Source: Nitrospirota bacterium (lineage in GTDB: Bacteria > Nitrospirota > Nitrospiria > Nitrospirales > Nitrospiraceae). Taken from it: 62,211 nt of DNA. Under the pieces are notes generated by a model. That model worked only from the letters and a program-made list of their open reading frames with translations, made no database searches and had not been told where the DNA came from. Of this stretch, positions 1 to 9,644 are shown piece after piece; positions within the stretch are counted from its first letter, which is position 1, and every line of letters begins with the position of its first letter. A program made the position numbers and the translations under genes. The stretch covers positions 1-62,211 of the forward strand of contig JACRLR010000056.1 of the NCBI GenBank assembly GCA_016219645.1, read 5' to 3'.

Positions 1-2
1 AG

Positions 3-122
3 CAAGCAGGGAAAGCGAAGAAAGTGGTACTCACCGCCTGCATGCGCAAGTTGCTGACGATTCTCAATGCGATGCTGAAACATCGGACGCCCTGGCAAGA
101 AGTGGGGGCACACCATGCCTAA
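3..122 (+). mobile_element. C-terminal end of IS110-family transposase (cut by window edge)
   Basis: Reading from base 3, 39 codons run to a TAA at 120-122. The peptide contains KKVVLTACMRKLLTILNAML followed by TPWQ, the ending typical of IS110/IS116 transposases, which carry a DEDD-type catalytic domain outside this window. The frame is open to the left edge, so I cannot tell whether the upstream part is an intact element or a remnant. IS110 elements usually lack clear terminal inverted repeats, and none is visible between 123 and 241. The family call comes from the conserved tail only. Confidence 0.75.
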
Positions 123-241
123 ATCTCAAGACAGTTGCTGATACCTTTCTCTTCCCCCCAGCGTCGACCAAGCCGGCGAGTTGAGGGGCTTGTGTATCTG
201 GAAGCGATCCATGATCATGATGCGCGCACAGTAGGATGCCC

Positions 242-709
242 ATGGCTGTGACGAATCCAGATCTATCTCCCACGGGGTCTGCCGTGCAGCGCCAGTTACT
301 GGTGAGTATCTCTGCCCATGCGATTCTCGGATACAGCCTGTATTTTGTCGCGGTCATGCAGACTGCACCGCCCCTGTGGGCGCTGAACTTTATTGAGCAG
401 CTCAAGCCCACCCTCGGAGCGCTCGAAACCGCCGCGCGACTCAGCGAGCGTCCGTTTTCCGCACAGGTGATGATCCTGTACACGGTCCTTAGTGCTCTCC
501 TGCTGGGGATGTACTGGGTCTACTACATGTTCTTCGTGAACCACATAATAGGCCAGGAGTCGTACCGCGGCATGTGTGAACGATGGCAACAAACAGGGTT
601 CTCAGTCAAGGAACGTCTGGCGGTCGGATTCGTCGGAGTAGCGTTACTGTATGCGTTTGGTTACGAACTCCCGATCAGCTTCTTCGTGGAGAGGGGGGGA
701 TCGGTATAG
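242..709 (+). CDS. Small multi-pass membrane protein of unknown function, probably frameshifted at its 3' end
   Basis: 155 residues from ATG 242, chosen over ATG 236 because AGGA at 233-236 lies five bases upstream. Three hydrophobic stretches are visible, around SISAHAILGYSLYFVAV, VMILYTVLSALLLGMYWVYY and LAVGFVGVALLYAF. I do not recognise a family. The frame ends just after a run of seven G (693-699). A second frame starting inside that run stays open to 869 and encodes a charged linker and a fourth hydrophobic helix, so the true protein may be about 208 residues with four helices. The next gene (880) begins 10 bases beyond that second stop, which supports the longer reading. Confidence 0.5.
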   Translation: MAVTNPDLSPTGSAVQRQLLVSISAHAILGYSLYFVAVMQTAPPLWALNFIEQLKPTLGALETAARLSERPFSAQVMILYTVLSALLLGMYWVYYMFFVNHIIGQESYRGMCERWQQTGFSVKERLAVGFVGVALLYAFGYELPISFFVERGGSV

Positions 710-869
710 GGACTACCTCAACAATTGGGTGAGTTCAGCACTGTTCTCCTCGTCAATCCTGTCGACCACCGTCTTGTTGATCGTGTCGATGATGGCGGGT
801 GCGGCGTTCGTGTGGGTTCCTCTGAGCATCTATATGTCATTCGCTCCTTTTCATCCCCCACATCAATAA
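700..869 (+). other. Continuation frame of the 242 membrane protein after the G7 tract, or a separate 46-residue ORF
   Basis: In the frame one base ahead of the 242 gene, the sequence after the G run reads GDRYRDYLNNWVSSALFSSS and then a helix containing TVLLIVSMMAGAAFVWVPLS, ending at TAA 867-869. An independent start is possible at GTG 729, but it has no good ribosome site. A polar loop followed by another membrane helix is what a four-helix protein would show here. Loss of one G (seven to six) would join the frames. Confidence 0.35.
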
Positions 870-879
870 GGAGATAACG

Positions 880-1164
880 ATGTCGACTGAGATCGTGGAA
901 ATAGCGATCGGATTGAATGCGCATGTTCTGAACGGTCCACTGGCATCCGCACAATCCGCACTCCTGGCTCAACTCAAGGCAGCGGGGAACGATCTAAATG
1001 CATTGTCGGCAAAGGCCGGCACGTCCATTGCGTTTCTGCAGATAACCGGGGCGAGAATTGTTTCGTCGCAGGCAGGCAACGCCCTTGTGTTTTCGATGGC
1101 GGTGGAGACAGGAAAATATACCGGGAGTTTTTTGACAGATCGCGGCGATGTCAGACCAGGGTAA
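880..1164 (+). CDS. 94-residue protein of unknown function
   Basis: The start ATG 880 has a strong ribosome site (AAGGAG at 868-873). The product is small, without a signal peptide or membrane helix, and rich in Ala, Leu and Ser (for example GPLASAQSALLAQLKAAGND), suggesting a mostly helical first half followed by a short beta-rich part. I recognise no family. It follows the membrane-protein gene closely and is probably cotranscribed with it. Translation stops 22 bases before a long palindromic element. Confidence 0.55.
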   Translation: MSTEIVEIAIGLNAHVLNGPLASAQSALLAQLKAAGNDLNALSAKAGTSIAFLQITGARIVSSQAGNALVFSMAVETGKYTGSFLTDRGDVRPG

Positions 1165-1186
1165 ACGTCTTGCACCCCTATACCTC

Positions 1187-1371
1187 ATGGCGCGGGGCTG
1201 GGCTTCAGAGCGGACGTCGCCGGAGGAGCGGGGACCCGTCGAGGGTCCGCTGAGAAGGAAAGCGGAAACTGACTGAGTCTGCGAAGGAATTTCCGAAGGC
1301 TGCCGCTCAGCGGACCCCGAACGGGTCGCTCCGGGAGGCGCGGGAGCGGATGAGCCCCAGCCCCGCGCCAT
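1187..1371. repeat. 185-base imperfect palindrome (MITE-like element or structured RNA)
   Basis: The first 16 bases (ATGGCGCGGGGCTGGG) are matched exactly by the reverse complement of the last 16. Further in, GGGTCCGCTGAG on the left is matched exactly by CTCAGCGGACCC on the right. Between these, the arms pair imperfectly, and a central part of about 50 bases contains a small GGAA/TTCC stem. The element lies between the convergent 880 gene and the pyrimidine operon. It has no poly-T tract of an ordinary terminator. It could be a small non-autonomous element or a bidirectional transcription barrier. Confidence 0.6.
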
Positions 1372-1390
1372 CCCGCTTTGCGATTCCTGC

Positions 1391-2191
1391 TCACGAGACT
1401 TCGATTCGAGCGCCTTTTCCTACCTTAAGAAGATCGGAAGCGGACGCTTCCTTTACGAAAATTTCCAGTCGGCCGTCGCTGTTGATGAGCGCGGACGGCT
1501 GCTCCGTCTTCCCTTCGCTGTAATTGACGACAAGGCCTTCAATGATCCGTTCGCCTATCCGAATGGACAATTGCCGGCATTTCGTGACCTGATGCATCTC
1601 TTCAAGGTGTTGCAGGGTCAGATTCGAGATGAGATTGCCGAATCGATCAACATGCTCGATCCGCCCTACCAGTCTGTTGCCCTGTCTGCTTGGTTCAATG
1701 ATCGAAAACCTAATGGGATCATGGATGACTTGGCCGAACGATGAAGCCGGCACTCCCTTCGACAGCCAGGCGGCAGAGGGTGCAAACAGATCTCGACCGT
1801 CGAACGTATGCCCAACGGACTTGAGGCGGTACTGTTGGTTCTCGATCTCTCGGGCCTCCACGTCATCTTCATCCTCTAGGACATACGAAAACAATCCGTT
1901 ATCAGGGCCGAGGAAATAATAGCTGGCGGTTGTGACAAGGAGCGGGCGCCGTGCGCTGCCGACGCCAGGGTCCACGACGGCGACATGCACTGTACCCTCA
2001 GGAAAATACCGATAGCAGGAGTTCAGGAGATAAGCGGCCTCTTCAATCGAGTGGGGCGACACGTGGTGCGAAAGATCGACGAAGCGCGCCTGGGGGTTGA
2101 TGGTGAGGATGACTCCTTTCATGCTCGCCACGAAAGGGTCTTGATCGCCGAAATCGGTCAATAACGTGATGAGCCCCAGAGAATGCGGCAC
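1391..2191 (-). CDS. SAM hydroxide adenosyltransferase (DUF62 family)
   Basis: 266 residues, starting at GTG 2191, one base after the greA stop. The protein has the features of the SAM hydroxide adenosyltransferase / fluorinase-fold family: LTDFGDQDPFVASMKG (11-26), VVDPGVGSARRP (72-83), GPDNG (95-99), HTFDGRD (128-134) and HVDRFGNLISN (180-190). The Asp-Arg-His set used by this family to activate water can be placed in the VDPGVG..R and GHTFDGRD motifs. Known members split SAM into adenosine and methionine, but the physiological purpose is unsettled. It is the last gene of the pyrimidine operon. There is no sign of a halide-specific variant, although sequence reading alone cannot exclude one. 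Confidence 0.85.
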   Translation of the reverse strand: MPHSLGLITLLTDFGDQDPFVASMKGVILTINPQARFVDLSHHVSPHSIEEAAYLLNSCYRYFPEGTVHVAVVDPGVGSARRPLLVTTASYYFLGPDNGLFSYVLEDEDDVEAREIENQQYRLKSVGHTFDGRDLFAPSAAWLSKGVPASSFGQVIHDPIRFSIIEPSRQGNRLVGRIEHVDRFGNLISNLTLQHLEEMHQVTKCRQLSIRIGERIIEGLVVNYSEGKTEQPSALINSDGRLEIFVKEASASDLLKVGKGARIEVS

Positions 2192-2192
2192 A

Positions 2193-2669
2193 TTAAAGTT
2201 CCTCGAAACGAATCTCTACCACTTCGTACTCGACCATCTTGACAGGGGTCTTGACCTCGACGAAATCCCCCACTCGCTTTCCAATTAGCGCCTTGCCGAC
2301 CGGAGACTGAATCGAAATACGGTTCACTTTCATATCGGCTTCATCCTGCCCCACCAGCGTGTATTCACGCTTTGACTGCGACTCCTGTTCAATCAGGAGC
2401 ACCGTAGCGCCGAACACGATGGTCTCAGATGTTCGGCCAGCGGTTTCGATGATCCGCGCGTCGGCCAGCTTCGACTCCAACTCCACAATGCGCGACTCGA
2501 TGAACCCCTGTCGCTCTTTGGCCGCATCGTACTCCGCATTCTCGCTCAAATCGCCATGAGCACGGGCCTCGGCAATGGCTTCGATATTCTTGGCGCGTTC
2601 GACTTTCCGCAAACGATCGAGCTCGGCCTTGAGCGCTTCATGCCCCTTCTTCGTAATCGGTGTCGGCAT
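2193..2669 (-). CDS. greA: Transcription elongation factor GreA
   Basis: 158 residues, the normal GreA length. The N-terminal half is a long antiparallel coiled coil (about residues 8-75) with the acidic tip HGDLSENAEYDAAKE, which reaches into the RNA polymerase secondary channel and stimulates cleavage of backtracked RNA. The C-terminal half (about 80-158) is the FKBP-like domain, containing VGKALIGKRVGDFVEV. It lies 14 bases downstream of carB and is probably expressed with it. A link between transcript cleavage and pyrimidine supply is plausible but is my inference. Confidence 0.95.
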   Translation of the reverse strand: MPTPITKKGHEALKAELDRLRKVERAKNIEAIAEARAHGDLSENAEYDAAKERQGFIESRIVELESKLADARIIETAGRTSETIVFGATVLLIEQESQSKREYTLVGQDEADMKVNRISIQSPVGKALIGKRVGDFVEVKTPVKMVEYEVVEIRFEEL

Positions 2670-2683
2670 AGCCTAGGCGCCCC

Positions 2684-5600
2684 CTACGAGTGGTGGTGAT
2701 ATTCCTGCAACGACCGGATGGTGAGTTCTTTTTTGAGAATCGCTTCAATGCCCATAATCGCCGCCCGCGCCCCACGGATCGTCGTATAGTATGCCAGCCC
2801 CTTATTCAGCGCCTCGCGGCGGATCGACAATGAATCGGCATGTGACGCTGCCGTGCGTACGGTGTTGACAACCAACGCGACCTGCCCGTTCTTGATATGG
2901 TCTACGATATGGGGACGACCTTCCTTGACCTTGTTCACGGTTTCAGCCTGGACTCCATGGTTACGCAAATACTCCGCCGTTCCACTCGTGGCTTGAACAG
3001 TAAAACCCAGCCGTTGAAGCTGTCGCACAACTTCCAGAGCTGCAGGACGATCACTCCCCTTCACGCTGATAAAAGCCGTGCCTCCCTTCGGCAACGTTGA
3101 GCCGGCTCCTGCTTGGGACTTCGCGAAGGCCCATCCGAAATCCTGGTCGATGCCCATCACTTCCCCGGTAGACTTCATCTCCGGACCCAAGAGGACATCC
3201 ACCCCCGGGAACTTATTAAATGGAAACACGGATTCCTTTACGGACAGGTGAGCGGGAGTGGGGGCTTTGATGAACCCGAGCTCCGGAAGGCTCTTGCCTA
3301 CCATGGTTTTCATGGCCAGCTTGGCGAGGGGCACGCCGATCGCTTTACTCACGAACGGTACGGTGCGTGAACCTCGAGGGTTGACCTCCAGCACATAGAC
3401 TACCTGGTCTTTAATGGCAAATTGCGCGTTCATCAGGCCGATCACGCCGAGTTCCAGAGCCAAGGCCGTCATTTGCCGGCGGATCTCCTCGACCACTTTT
3501 GGGTCAAGTGAATAGGGCGGCAATGAACAAGCCGAGTCTCCCGAATGCACTCCGGCTTCTTCGATATGTTCCATGATCCCGGCCACCACGACGTTCTTCC
3601 CGTCAGAAATGGCATCGGCATCGACTTCTATCGCATCCGACAGATATTTATCGATCAGCACGGGATGTTTTGGCGAGGCTGTGACCGCCGATCCCATATA
3701 CTCCAGCAAGCCTGATTCATCGTAGACAATCTGCATGGATCGTCCGCCCAACACATATGAAGGCCGCACCATAACCGGATAACTGATCTGCGAGGCGATC
3801 CGAACCGCCTCGCTTACAGATCGGGCCATACCACTCTCCGCTTGGCGGAGCCCGAGCGTATTCAAGAGGTCACGAAACCGCTCTCGATCCTCTGCACGAT
3901 CGATGGCCTCGGGACTCGTCCCCAGAATTTTCACTCCGGCCTTGGATAAGGGAAGCGCGAGCTTGAGGGGCGTCTGCCCGCCGAACTGCAACACGACGCC
4001 CAATGGCTGTTCGCACTCCACGATGTTGAGCACATCCTCCTCCGTCAACGGCTCAAAATAGAGTCGGTCCGAGATGTCGTAGTCGGTGCTCACCGTCTCG
4101 GGATTACAATTCACCATAATCGACTCGATACCCTCCTCACGAAGGGCCATGGCCGCATGGACACAACAGTAGTCGAATTCGATGCCCTGCCCGATACGAT
4201 TCGGCCCCCCACCCAGAATGATCACCTTCTTCCGATCTGTCGGACGAGCCTCACATTCGCGCCCGTACGTCGAATAGAGATACGGAGTATGGGCTTCAAA
4301 CTCTGCGGCACAGGTGTCGACTCGTTTGTAGGTCACCCTTCTTCTGCTCTGACCGTCTCCAATCCGCTGCTTCCGGATCGAGGCAGCAGCGGTCCCAATA
4401 AGTTCTGCGATACGGTCGTCTGAAAAACCAAGCTCCTTGCCCTCCCATAGTAGCGACTCCTCTAGGGTGGCTGGATTCTTTTCTCTCTGGCCCACCAGCA
4501 GGGCTTCAAATTGCATCAGATCTCGGATCTGCTCCAGGAACCAGGGATCGATTTTCGTGAGGGCAAACAGGTCTTCATTCGATATGCCTAGACGCATGGC
4601 ATCCGCCACATGCCACAACCGCTCGGCAATCGGGGTCCGCAGATGTTGGCGTACCGACTCTAATACCAGCTGGCGATCGATCCCTTCAGGAATGCCACGA
4701 TCCAAGCCTTCCCGTGAGGAGAGCCCGTTCAAATTCAATTCCAGTGATCGAATCGCCTTCTGCAAGGACTCTTTGAAGGTCCGCCCTATGGCCATCACTT
4801 CACCCACCGATTTCATCTGCGTCGTAAGGGTGGGGTCGGCACCTCGGAACTTCTGAAAAGCAAAGCGGGGGATCTTGACCACCACATAATCGATCGTGGG
4901 CTCAAAGGAGGCTTTCGTCACCCCGGTGATGTCGTTGGTGATTTCATCCAACGTGTAGCCCACGGCAAGTTTCGCCGCAATCTTGGCGATGGGAAACCCC
5001 GTCGCTTTCGAAGCGAGGGCGGAACTCCTCGATACACGCGGATTCATTTCGATGACCACCATATCACCGTCCTGAGGATTCAGGCCGAATTGGACATTCG
5101 ACCCTCCGGTATCGACGCCGATCTCACGCATAATCCCCACTGCAGCATCCCGCATCCGTTGATATTCTTTGTCCGAAAGTGTCATGGCCGGCGCTACCGT
5201 GATACTGTCACCCGTGTGCACCCCCATCGGGTCCAGATTTTCGATCGGACAAACAATGACGACATTGTCTTTGAGGTCCCGCATCACCTCTAACTCGTAT
5301 TCTTTCCATCCGATCAGAGATTCTTCGATCAAGAGCTGACCGACAGGACTCATCGCGAGGCCCCACTCGACAATCTTCTCGAATTCTTCCCGGTTGTACG
5401 CGATATTTCCACCGGTACCGCCCATGGTGAACGATGGCCGAACGATCGCCGGAAATCCGATCTGATCGAGGATCTTGATGGCCTCCTCACGGGTATGCGC
5501 CGTACCGCTGGCCGGTACTCGCAACCCAATCCGCTGCATGGCATGTTTGAAAGCTTCACGATCCTCGGCCTTATGAATGGCCTCGGCAGATGCGCCGATC

Positions 5601-5944
5601 AAGGCGACCCCATATTTTTCCAATGTGCCCCGCTTGACCAATCCCATGGTCGTATTCAATGCGGTCTGTCCTCCCATGGTCGGGAGTAGGGCATCGGGGC
5701 GTTCCCGCTCGATCACTTTCTCGACCACCTCGACCGTGATCGGCTCCACATAGGTCCGATCGGCCAATTCGGGATCGGTCATGATCGTCGCAGGGTTGCT
5801 GTTGATGAGAATCACCCGGTACCCCTCTTCTTTGAGGGCCTTACAGGCCTGGGTGCCGGAATAGTCAAACTCGCAGGCCTGGCCGATCACGATCGGCCCG
5901 GACCCGATCAACAAAATGGACTTGATATCTGTTCGTTTTGGCAC
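2684..5944 (-). CDS. carB: Carbamoyl-phosphate synthase large subunit
   Basis: 1086 residues, full length for CarB. Two homologous ATP-grasp synthetase halves are visible, beginning with [18 protein letters not shown] near residue 13 and [19 protein letters not shown] near residue 570. An MGS-like allosteric domain forms the last ~140 residues. The enzyme makes carbamoyl phosphate from bicarbonate, ammonia (channelled from CarA) and two ATP, feeding PyrB and arginine synthesis. carA is in the same operon but separated by sppA and an M48 protease gene, an uncommon arrangement. No gap or missing motif was noticed. Confidence 0.98.
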   Translation of the reverse strand: MPKRTDIKSILLIGSGPIVIGQACEFDYSGTQACKALKEEGYRVILINSNPATIMTDPELADRTYVEPITVEVVEKVIERERPDALLPTMGGQTALNTTMGLVKRGTLEKYGVALIGASAEAIHKAEDREAFKHAMQRIGLRVPASGTAHTREEAIKILDQIGFPAIVRPSFTMGGTGGNIAYNREEFEKIVEWGLAMSPVGQLLIEESLIGWKEYELEVMRDLKDNVVIVCPIENLDPMGVHTGDSITVAPAMTLSDKEYQRMRDAAVGIMREIGVDTGGSNVQFGLNPQDGDMVVIEMNPRVSRSSALASKATGFPIAKIAAKLAVGYTLDEITNDITGVTKASFEPTIDYVVVKIPRFAFQKFRGADPTLTTQMKSVGEVMAIGRTFKESLQKAIRSLELNLNGLSSREGLDRGIPEGIDRQLVLESVRQHLRTPIAERLWHVADAMRLGISNEDLFALTKIDPWFLEQIRDLMQFEALLVGQREKNPATLEESLLWEGKELGFSDDRIAELIGTAAASIRKQRIGDGQSRRRVTYKRVDTCAAEFEAHTPYLYSTYGRECEARPTDRKKVIILGGGPNRIGQGIEFDYCCVHAAMALREEGIESIMVNCNPETVSTDYDISDRLYFEPLTEEDVLNIVECEQPLGVVLQFGGQTPLKLALPLSKAGVKILGTSPEAIDRAEDRERFRDLLNTLGLRQAESGMARSVSEAVRIASQISYPVMVRPSYVLGGRSMQIVYDESGLLEYMGSAVTASPKHPVLIDKYLSDAIEVDADAISDGKNVVVAGIMEHIEEAGVHSGDSACSLPPYSLDPKVVEEIRRQMTALALELGVIGLMNAQFAIKDQVVYVLEVNPRGSRTVPFVSKAIGVPLAKLAMKTMVGKSLPELGFIKAPTPAHLSVKESVFPFNKFPGVDVLLGPEMKSTGEVMGIDQDFGWAFAKSQAGAGSTLPKGGTAFISVKGSDRPAALEVVRQLQRLGFTVQATSGTAEYLRNHGVQAETVNKVKEGRPHIVDHIKNGQVALVVNTVRTAASHADSLSIRREALNKGLAYYTTIRGARAAIMGIEAILKKELTIRSLQEYHHHS

Positions 5945-5966
5945 AGCGACCTCGTTTCAGGATCGG

Positions 5967-6932
5967 CTAGCTGGTTTGTGGCATTGGCCCAATCTTCGGA
6001 CGGTATGGTGCAGGCGCCGGTGGAACCGGCCCGCCCCCCGGGCCATGATAGTGCTGGAGCGCCTCGGGCAACCAGGCTTCGATCTGATTGATACGTGTCA
6101 AGTCGGAAGGATGGGTGGAAAGGAACTCCGGTACCGCTTGCTGCGAGCGAAAACAGAGCTTACCGATCATCTCCCTGGGACAGCCGCTCATGCGTTCCCA
6201 GAACGGCACTGCTGCACGAGGATCGTATCCAGCCTCCGCCATCAATCGAAGCCCGATGTAGTCGGCCTCCGATTCTTGTTTTCGATTAAAGGGTAACGAC
6301 ACATTGACCCCATAAGCCCCCAACAGGCCCTGGACCGCACCGGCATTGACGTTTCCCGTCGCCGCCGCACCCAGTGCGCCCAATTGTGCGATCTGGTCCA
6401 AAATACTCCGGCTCATCCGCTCCACCCCGTGGCGCTGCAACGCATGCGCGACTTCATGTCCCATCACCGTCGCCAAACCAGCATCGTCTTTCGTATGCTT
6501 GAGAATCCCGGTGAAGACGGCGACTTTCCCGCCTGGCAGCGCAAAGGCATTGACCATCTTGTCGTCTTGAATGACCGCAAACTCCCACTGGTACTCCGGT
6601 TTGTTGGCTGCTTCAGCAATGTTTCGCCCCACGCGGTGCACCAGCTCATTCACTTCCACATTGTCGCTGAGGGGGGCAGCCCTTAAAACCTGGCGGAATG
6701 CGTCCAATCCGAGTTGCAATTCTTTCTCTTCGGAGAAAAAAATCACCTGATCGCGGGCCGTGCCAGGCGCCCGGTAACAACCGGTCAAGCTGCCGAACAG
6801 ACTCATGGCCGTCCCAATCCCGAGGGCCGCACAGAGCCCCACCGCCCCCTGCGCGCCCAGAGCCAGCATCGCCCGACGTCCGACCGCGGTCGCGAAGACG
6901 TTGCCCATCGCGCGATCTGCTGATTGAGTCAT
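5967..6932 (-). CDS. M48-family zinc metalloprotease
   Basis: About 321 residues. I prefer ATG 6932 (MTQSADRAM) because AGTAGGA lies seven bases upstream; the frame extends to 6968 without such a site. An N-terminal hydrophobic segment ends in a possible lipobox (LTGC), so the protein is probably an envelope lipoprotein. The zinc motif HEVAHALQRH is intact and the third ligand is in the KQESEADYIGLRLM region. Family members (BepA/LoiP-like) process misfolded outer-membrane proteins. It lies 22 bases upstream of carB and 53 bases downstream of sppA, making a two-gene envelope-proteolysis insert in a pyrimidine operon. Confidence 0.85.
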   Translation of the reverse strand: MTQSADRAMGNVFATAVGRRAMLALGAQGAVGLCAALGIGTAMSLFGSLTGCYRAPGTARDQVIFFSEEKELQLGLDAFRQVLRAAPLSDNVEVNELVHRVGRNIAEAANKPEYQWEFAVIQDDKMVNAFALPGGKVAVFTGILKHTKDDAGLATVMGHEVAHALQRHGVERMSRSILDQIAQLGALGAAATGNVNAGAVQGLLGAYGVNVSLPFNRKQESEADYIGLRLMAEAGYDPRAAVPFWERMSGCPREMIGKLCFRSQQAVPEFLSTHPSDLTRINQIEAWLPEALQHYHGPGGGPVPPAPAPYRPKIGPMPQTS

Positions 6933-6985
6933 TGCAGTCCTACTTCGGCAAATGAATCGCTCCCGCACTCAATGCGAAACTCCTG

Positions 6986-7954
6986 TCAGGGCATCCAAAG
7001 ATACATGAACTGCGGCGTTCCACCCCGCACCATCGACAATACATCAATATCGGCTAACCCTGCGATGCCAGGACTCGCCCCGAAGAGGCGGGAGTAGATA
7101 TTATTCTTATATTCTCCCCGATGCCCATAGGTCACCACCCGCGCCTCCGTCAAACCAGCCTTCCTCTTGGCCACCTCGATCGCGTCATCAAGATACCCGA
7201 TTTCATCGACAAGGCCTGCAGCTTTGGCCTGATCTCCAGAATAGATCCGCCCATCGGCCAGCTTCTTAATTTGTTCAGGGGACAGGTGGGGGCGTCCTTC
7301 CTGTACCACTGCCAAAAACCGTTGATAGAACGAGTCAATCACGCTTTGAAAGATCCCTCGCTCCTCAGCAGTCATGACCCGAAAGGGTGAGCCCATGTCC
7401 TTGCGCGGTCCTGACGTGATCGCGCTGGCTTCGACTCCCACTTTTTCAAGCAAGCCCCTGGCATTGACCGTCAACATAATGACACCGATACTGCCCGTCA
7501 CAGTGGAGGGATGAACCAAAATACTGTCTGTCGCCATGGCGAGGTAGTAGCCTCCTGATGCCGCCACATCCATCATCGAGGCAATCACGGGAATCTTTCT
7601 CTTGATTTTGAATTCCCGCAACTCGTGATACAGGATGTCAGAGGCCGTCACGGTTCCGCCTGGACTGTTGATGCGAACGACTACGGCTTTGATCTTGTCG
7701 TCCTTCGAAGCCCTCGTCAGCTCTTCCTTGAACGTGGCCAACATATTCGGCTGCGGAACAAGACCATCCTTACCTTGTCCACTAATCACACCCGACAGAT
7801 CCAGCAACAACACTTTTCCATCGCCCGTGCCGCTGAGTTGCATTTCTTTGATCGGGCCTGATGGTTCGATCAGGTTGACCGTGATGCACCCGGACTGCAG
7901 GCTGGCGGCTGCAAGGACGCAGACTAGGCAGAGTGTCGAATAAACCTTACGCAT
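6986..7954 (-). CDS. sppA: Signal peptide peptidase SppA, short S49-family form
   Basis: 322 residues. An N-terminal export signal is followed by a lipobox (LQSGC). The S49 core shows [14 protein letters not shown], the nucleophile Ser in AASGGYYLA, and the Lys general base in [12 protein letters not shown]. This is the single-domain form that assembles as an octamer in Bacillus-type SppA and degrades leftover signal peptides in the membrane. The start ATG overlaps the end of carA by eight bases, suggesting translational coupling. The C-terminal 40 residues (after GLTEARVV) are specific to this protein. Confidence 0.9.
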   Translation of the reverse strand: MRKVYSTLCLVCVLAAASLQSGCITVNLIEPSGPIKEMQLSGTGDGKVLLLDLSGVISGQGKDGLVPQPNMLATFKEELTRASKDDKIKAVVVRINSPGGTVTASDILYHELREFKIKRKIPVIASMMDVAASGGYYLAMATDSILVHPSTVTGSIGVIMLTVNARGLLEKVGVEASAITSGPRKDMGSPFRVMTAEERGIFQSVIDSFYQRFLAVVQEGRPHLSPEQIKKLADGRIYSGDQAKAAGLVDEIGYLDDAIEVAKRKAGLTEARVVTYGHRGEYKNNIYSRLFGASPGIAGLADIDVLSMVRGGTPQFMYLWMP

Positions 7955-9122
7955 GCTGTTTCTCCATCAATTGAGTAAACTGAGTGAATAAATAGGCAGA
8001 GTCGTGGGGACCGGGAGACGCCTCCGGGTGATACTGCACCGAAAACACCGGACGATCAGCACAGGCCAACCCTTCGATCGAGTGATCGTTTAGACTGAGA
8101 TGTGTCACCGCAACCTGACCGTAGACCGTGTCGATCAGGGGAAGGTGATCCGGAATCCTGTTGATTGGAGAGACGACCTGTACCGCGAAATTGTGGTTTT
8201 GCGACGTAATCTCGACTTTTCTTGTACGAAGATCCGTGACTGGATGATTTGCCCCGTGGTGGCCAAACTTTAATTTGTAGGTTTTAAGACCCAGCGCGAG
8301 ACCGAGAATCTGATGCCCTAAACAGATGCCAAAGATCGGACGGTACCCGATTAACCGGCGCACTGCCTCAACTGCGTAGGGCACTCCCTCCGGATCCCCC
8401 GGACCGTTCGACAGAAAAATTCCATCAGGTTTCAGGGCTTCGACTTGCTCCGCAGTCGTCGAAGCCGGCACAACAGTCACATCACACCCGACATCGACAA
8501 GCCGGCGAAGAATATTCAGTTTCACCCCGAAATCATAGGCAACGACATGCCAACGCCTGGTCGCGCCAATCCCAGCCCTGTCGTTACGCGAGAGAGCCCA
8601 CTGCCCTGCACTCTCCACCCATTGATATGCCCTGTCACAAGTAACCTCCGTCGCCAAGTCCCGGCCCATGATGCTGGGAGCTGCCTGTGCCTTCTCGACG
8701 GCTAGGCGTGAATCCCCTCCCCCGTGGGTGATCAGACCCTGCTGTGAGCCATGTTCACGCAGGTGCCTGGTGAGGGCCCTCGTATCCAGCCCTTCGATGG
8801 CAACGATCTTCGCCTCATGCAAATACTCTTGCAACTGCTGTCGACTGCGCCAATTGCTGGCAAGCTGGCTCGCCTCCTTCACAATAAACCCCTCGGCCCA
8901 AATACGCCGTGACTCGGCATCCTCCGGTGTCACACCGTAGTTTCCAATATGGGGAGAGGTCATCGTGATGATTTGTCCCTTGTACGAAGGATCGGTCAAG
9001 ACTTCCTGGTAGCCGGTCATTGCCGTGTTAAATACGACTTCTCCCACCGTCTCACCCTCGTACCCGAGGGCTCGACCTTCGAAGAGCGTGCCATCCGCCA
9101 ATGCCAACAATGCCTTTTTCAT
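7947..9122 (-). CDS. carA: Carbamoyl-phosphate synthase small (glutaminase) subunit
   Basis: 391 residues. The N-terminal CarA-specific domain starts [20 protein letters not shown]. The C-terminal class I amidotransferase domain contains the nucleophile elbow [15 protein letters not shown] (Cys) and the His-Glu pair in [10 protein letters not shown]. It releases ammonia from glutamine for CarB. The start overlaps the stop of the DUF4149 gene by four bases. Its own end overlaps sppA by eight. Confidence 0.97.
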   Translation of the reverse strand: MKKALLALADGTLFEGRALGYEGETVGEVVFNTAMTGYQEVLTDPSYKGQIITMTSPHIGNYGVTPEDAESRRIWAEGFIVKEASQLASNWRSRQQLQEYLHEAKIVAIEGLDTRALTRHLREHGSQQGLITHGGGDSRLAVEKAQAAPSIMGRDLATEVTCDRAYQWVESAGQWALSRNDRAGIGATRRWHVVAYDFGVKLNILRRLVDVGCDVTVVPASTTAEQVEALKPDGIFLSNGPGDPEGVPYAVEAVRRLIGYRPIFGICLGHQILGLALGLKTYKLKFGHHGANHPVTDLRTRKVEITSQNHNFAVQVVSPINRIPDHLPLIDTVYGQVAVTHLSLNDHSIEGLACADRPVFSVQYHPEASPGPHDSAYLFTQFTQLMEKQHA

Positions 9123-9640
9123 GTGGATATCTTCTCTCGAGAAAGAGAAAGGCTGGACCTGATGCCAATCAGTAAGATTCCCATAGCAAGATTAACCATA
9201 TAGATCAACCGAACTGGTAAAAGAACGCGAAACAGAGCCTCGAAGGCCGCCTTCCTTGCAGCCTCTTCCTTCACCGCGAAAGCCTGAGCTTGTAGCGATG
9301 ACGCATAGGGATGCAGAACAACGACAATGATGCCGGCGATCAACACCATACCTGCCAACAGCGCCAACTCACCCCGACTGACTGCTACTGCCTGATCGCC
9401 GCTCCACCAGCGGTACCATGCGGCGGCACACAGGATCGTCACCGCACCGATCACGAAACGATTATAGCCTTCAAATGCCTGGGTCAGAAACAATCCGCCT
9501 ATATCCTGACCACCGAACGTATTGAAGACTGCTGGAATGACCGCCCCGATAAGTACCAGCAGACCGCCGACCCATATGCCCAACGCCAGCCATTCAAGCG
9601 TGAGGCAACAAATCATTCCCCAGCGGGACATGCGCCGCAT
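9119..9640 (-). CDS. DUF4149-like integral membrane protein
   Basis: 173 residues from ATG 9640 (MRRMSRWGM), placed four bases after the pyrC stop with GGAG upstream. Four hydrophobic helices are visible: [59 protein letters not shown] and [17 protein letters not shown]. The pattern, with an alanine- and charge-rich loop before the last helix, resembles DUF4149 (TMEM205-like) proteins of unknown role. The stop codon overlaps the carA start. Confidence 0.6.
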   Translation of the reverse strand: MRRMSRWGMICCLTLEWLALGIWVGGLLVLIGAVIPAVFNTFGGQDIGGLFLTQAFEGYNRFVIGAVTILCAAAWYRWWSGDQAVAVSRGELALLAGMVLIAGIIVVVLHPYASSLQAQAFAVKEEAARKAAFEALFRVLLPVRLIYMVNLAMGILLIGIRSSLSLSREKIST

Positions 9641-9644
9641 CGCA

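Noticed and set aside
64-592. Long - strand frames over the left membrane-protein gene
   Set aside because: They are antisense to the 242 gene, have no ribosome sites, and their composition (Arg/Ser/His-rich) is that of a shadow frame.
994-1394. Two - strand frames (69 and 125 codons) across the 185-base palindrome
   Set aside because: Arg/Pro/Ser-rich translation of the GC-rich palindrome, no ribosome site, and no credible protein features.
1391-2191. Fluorinase or chlorinase identity for the DUF62 protein
   Set aside because: No evidence in the motifs or neighbours for halide use; the ordinary SAM hydroxide adenosyltransferase is the simpler call.
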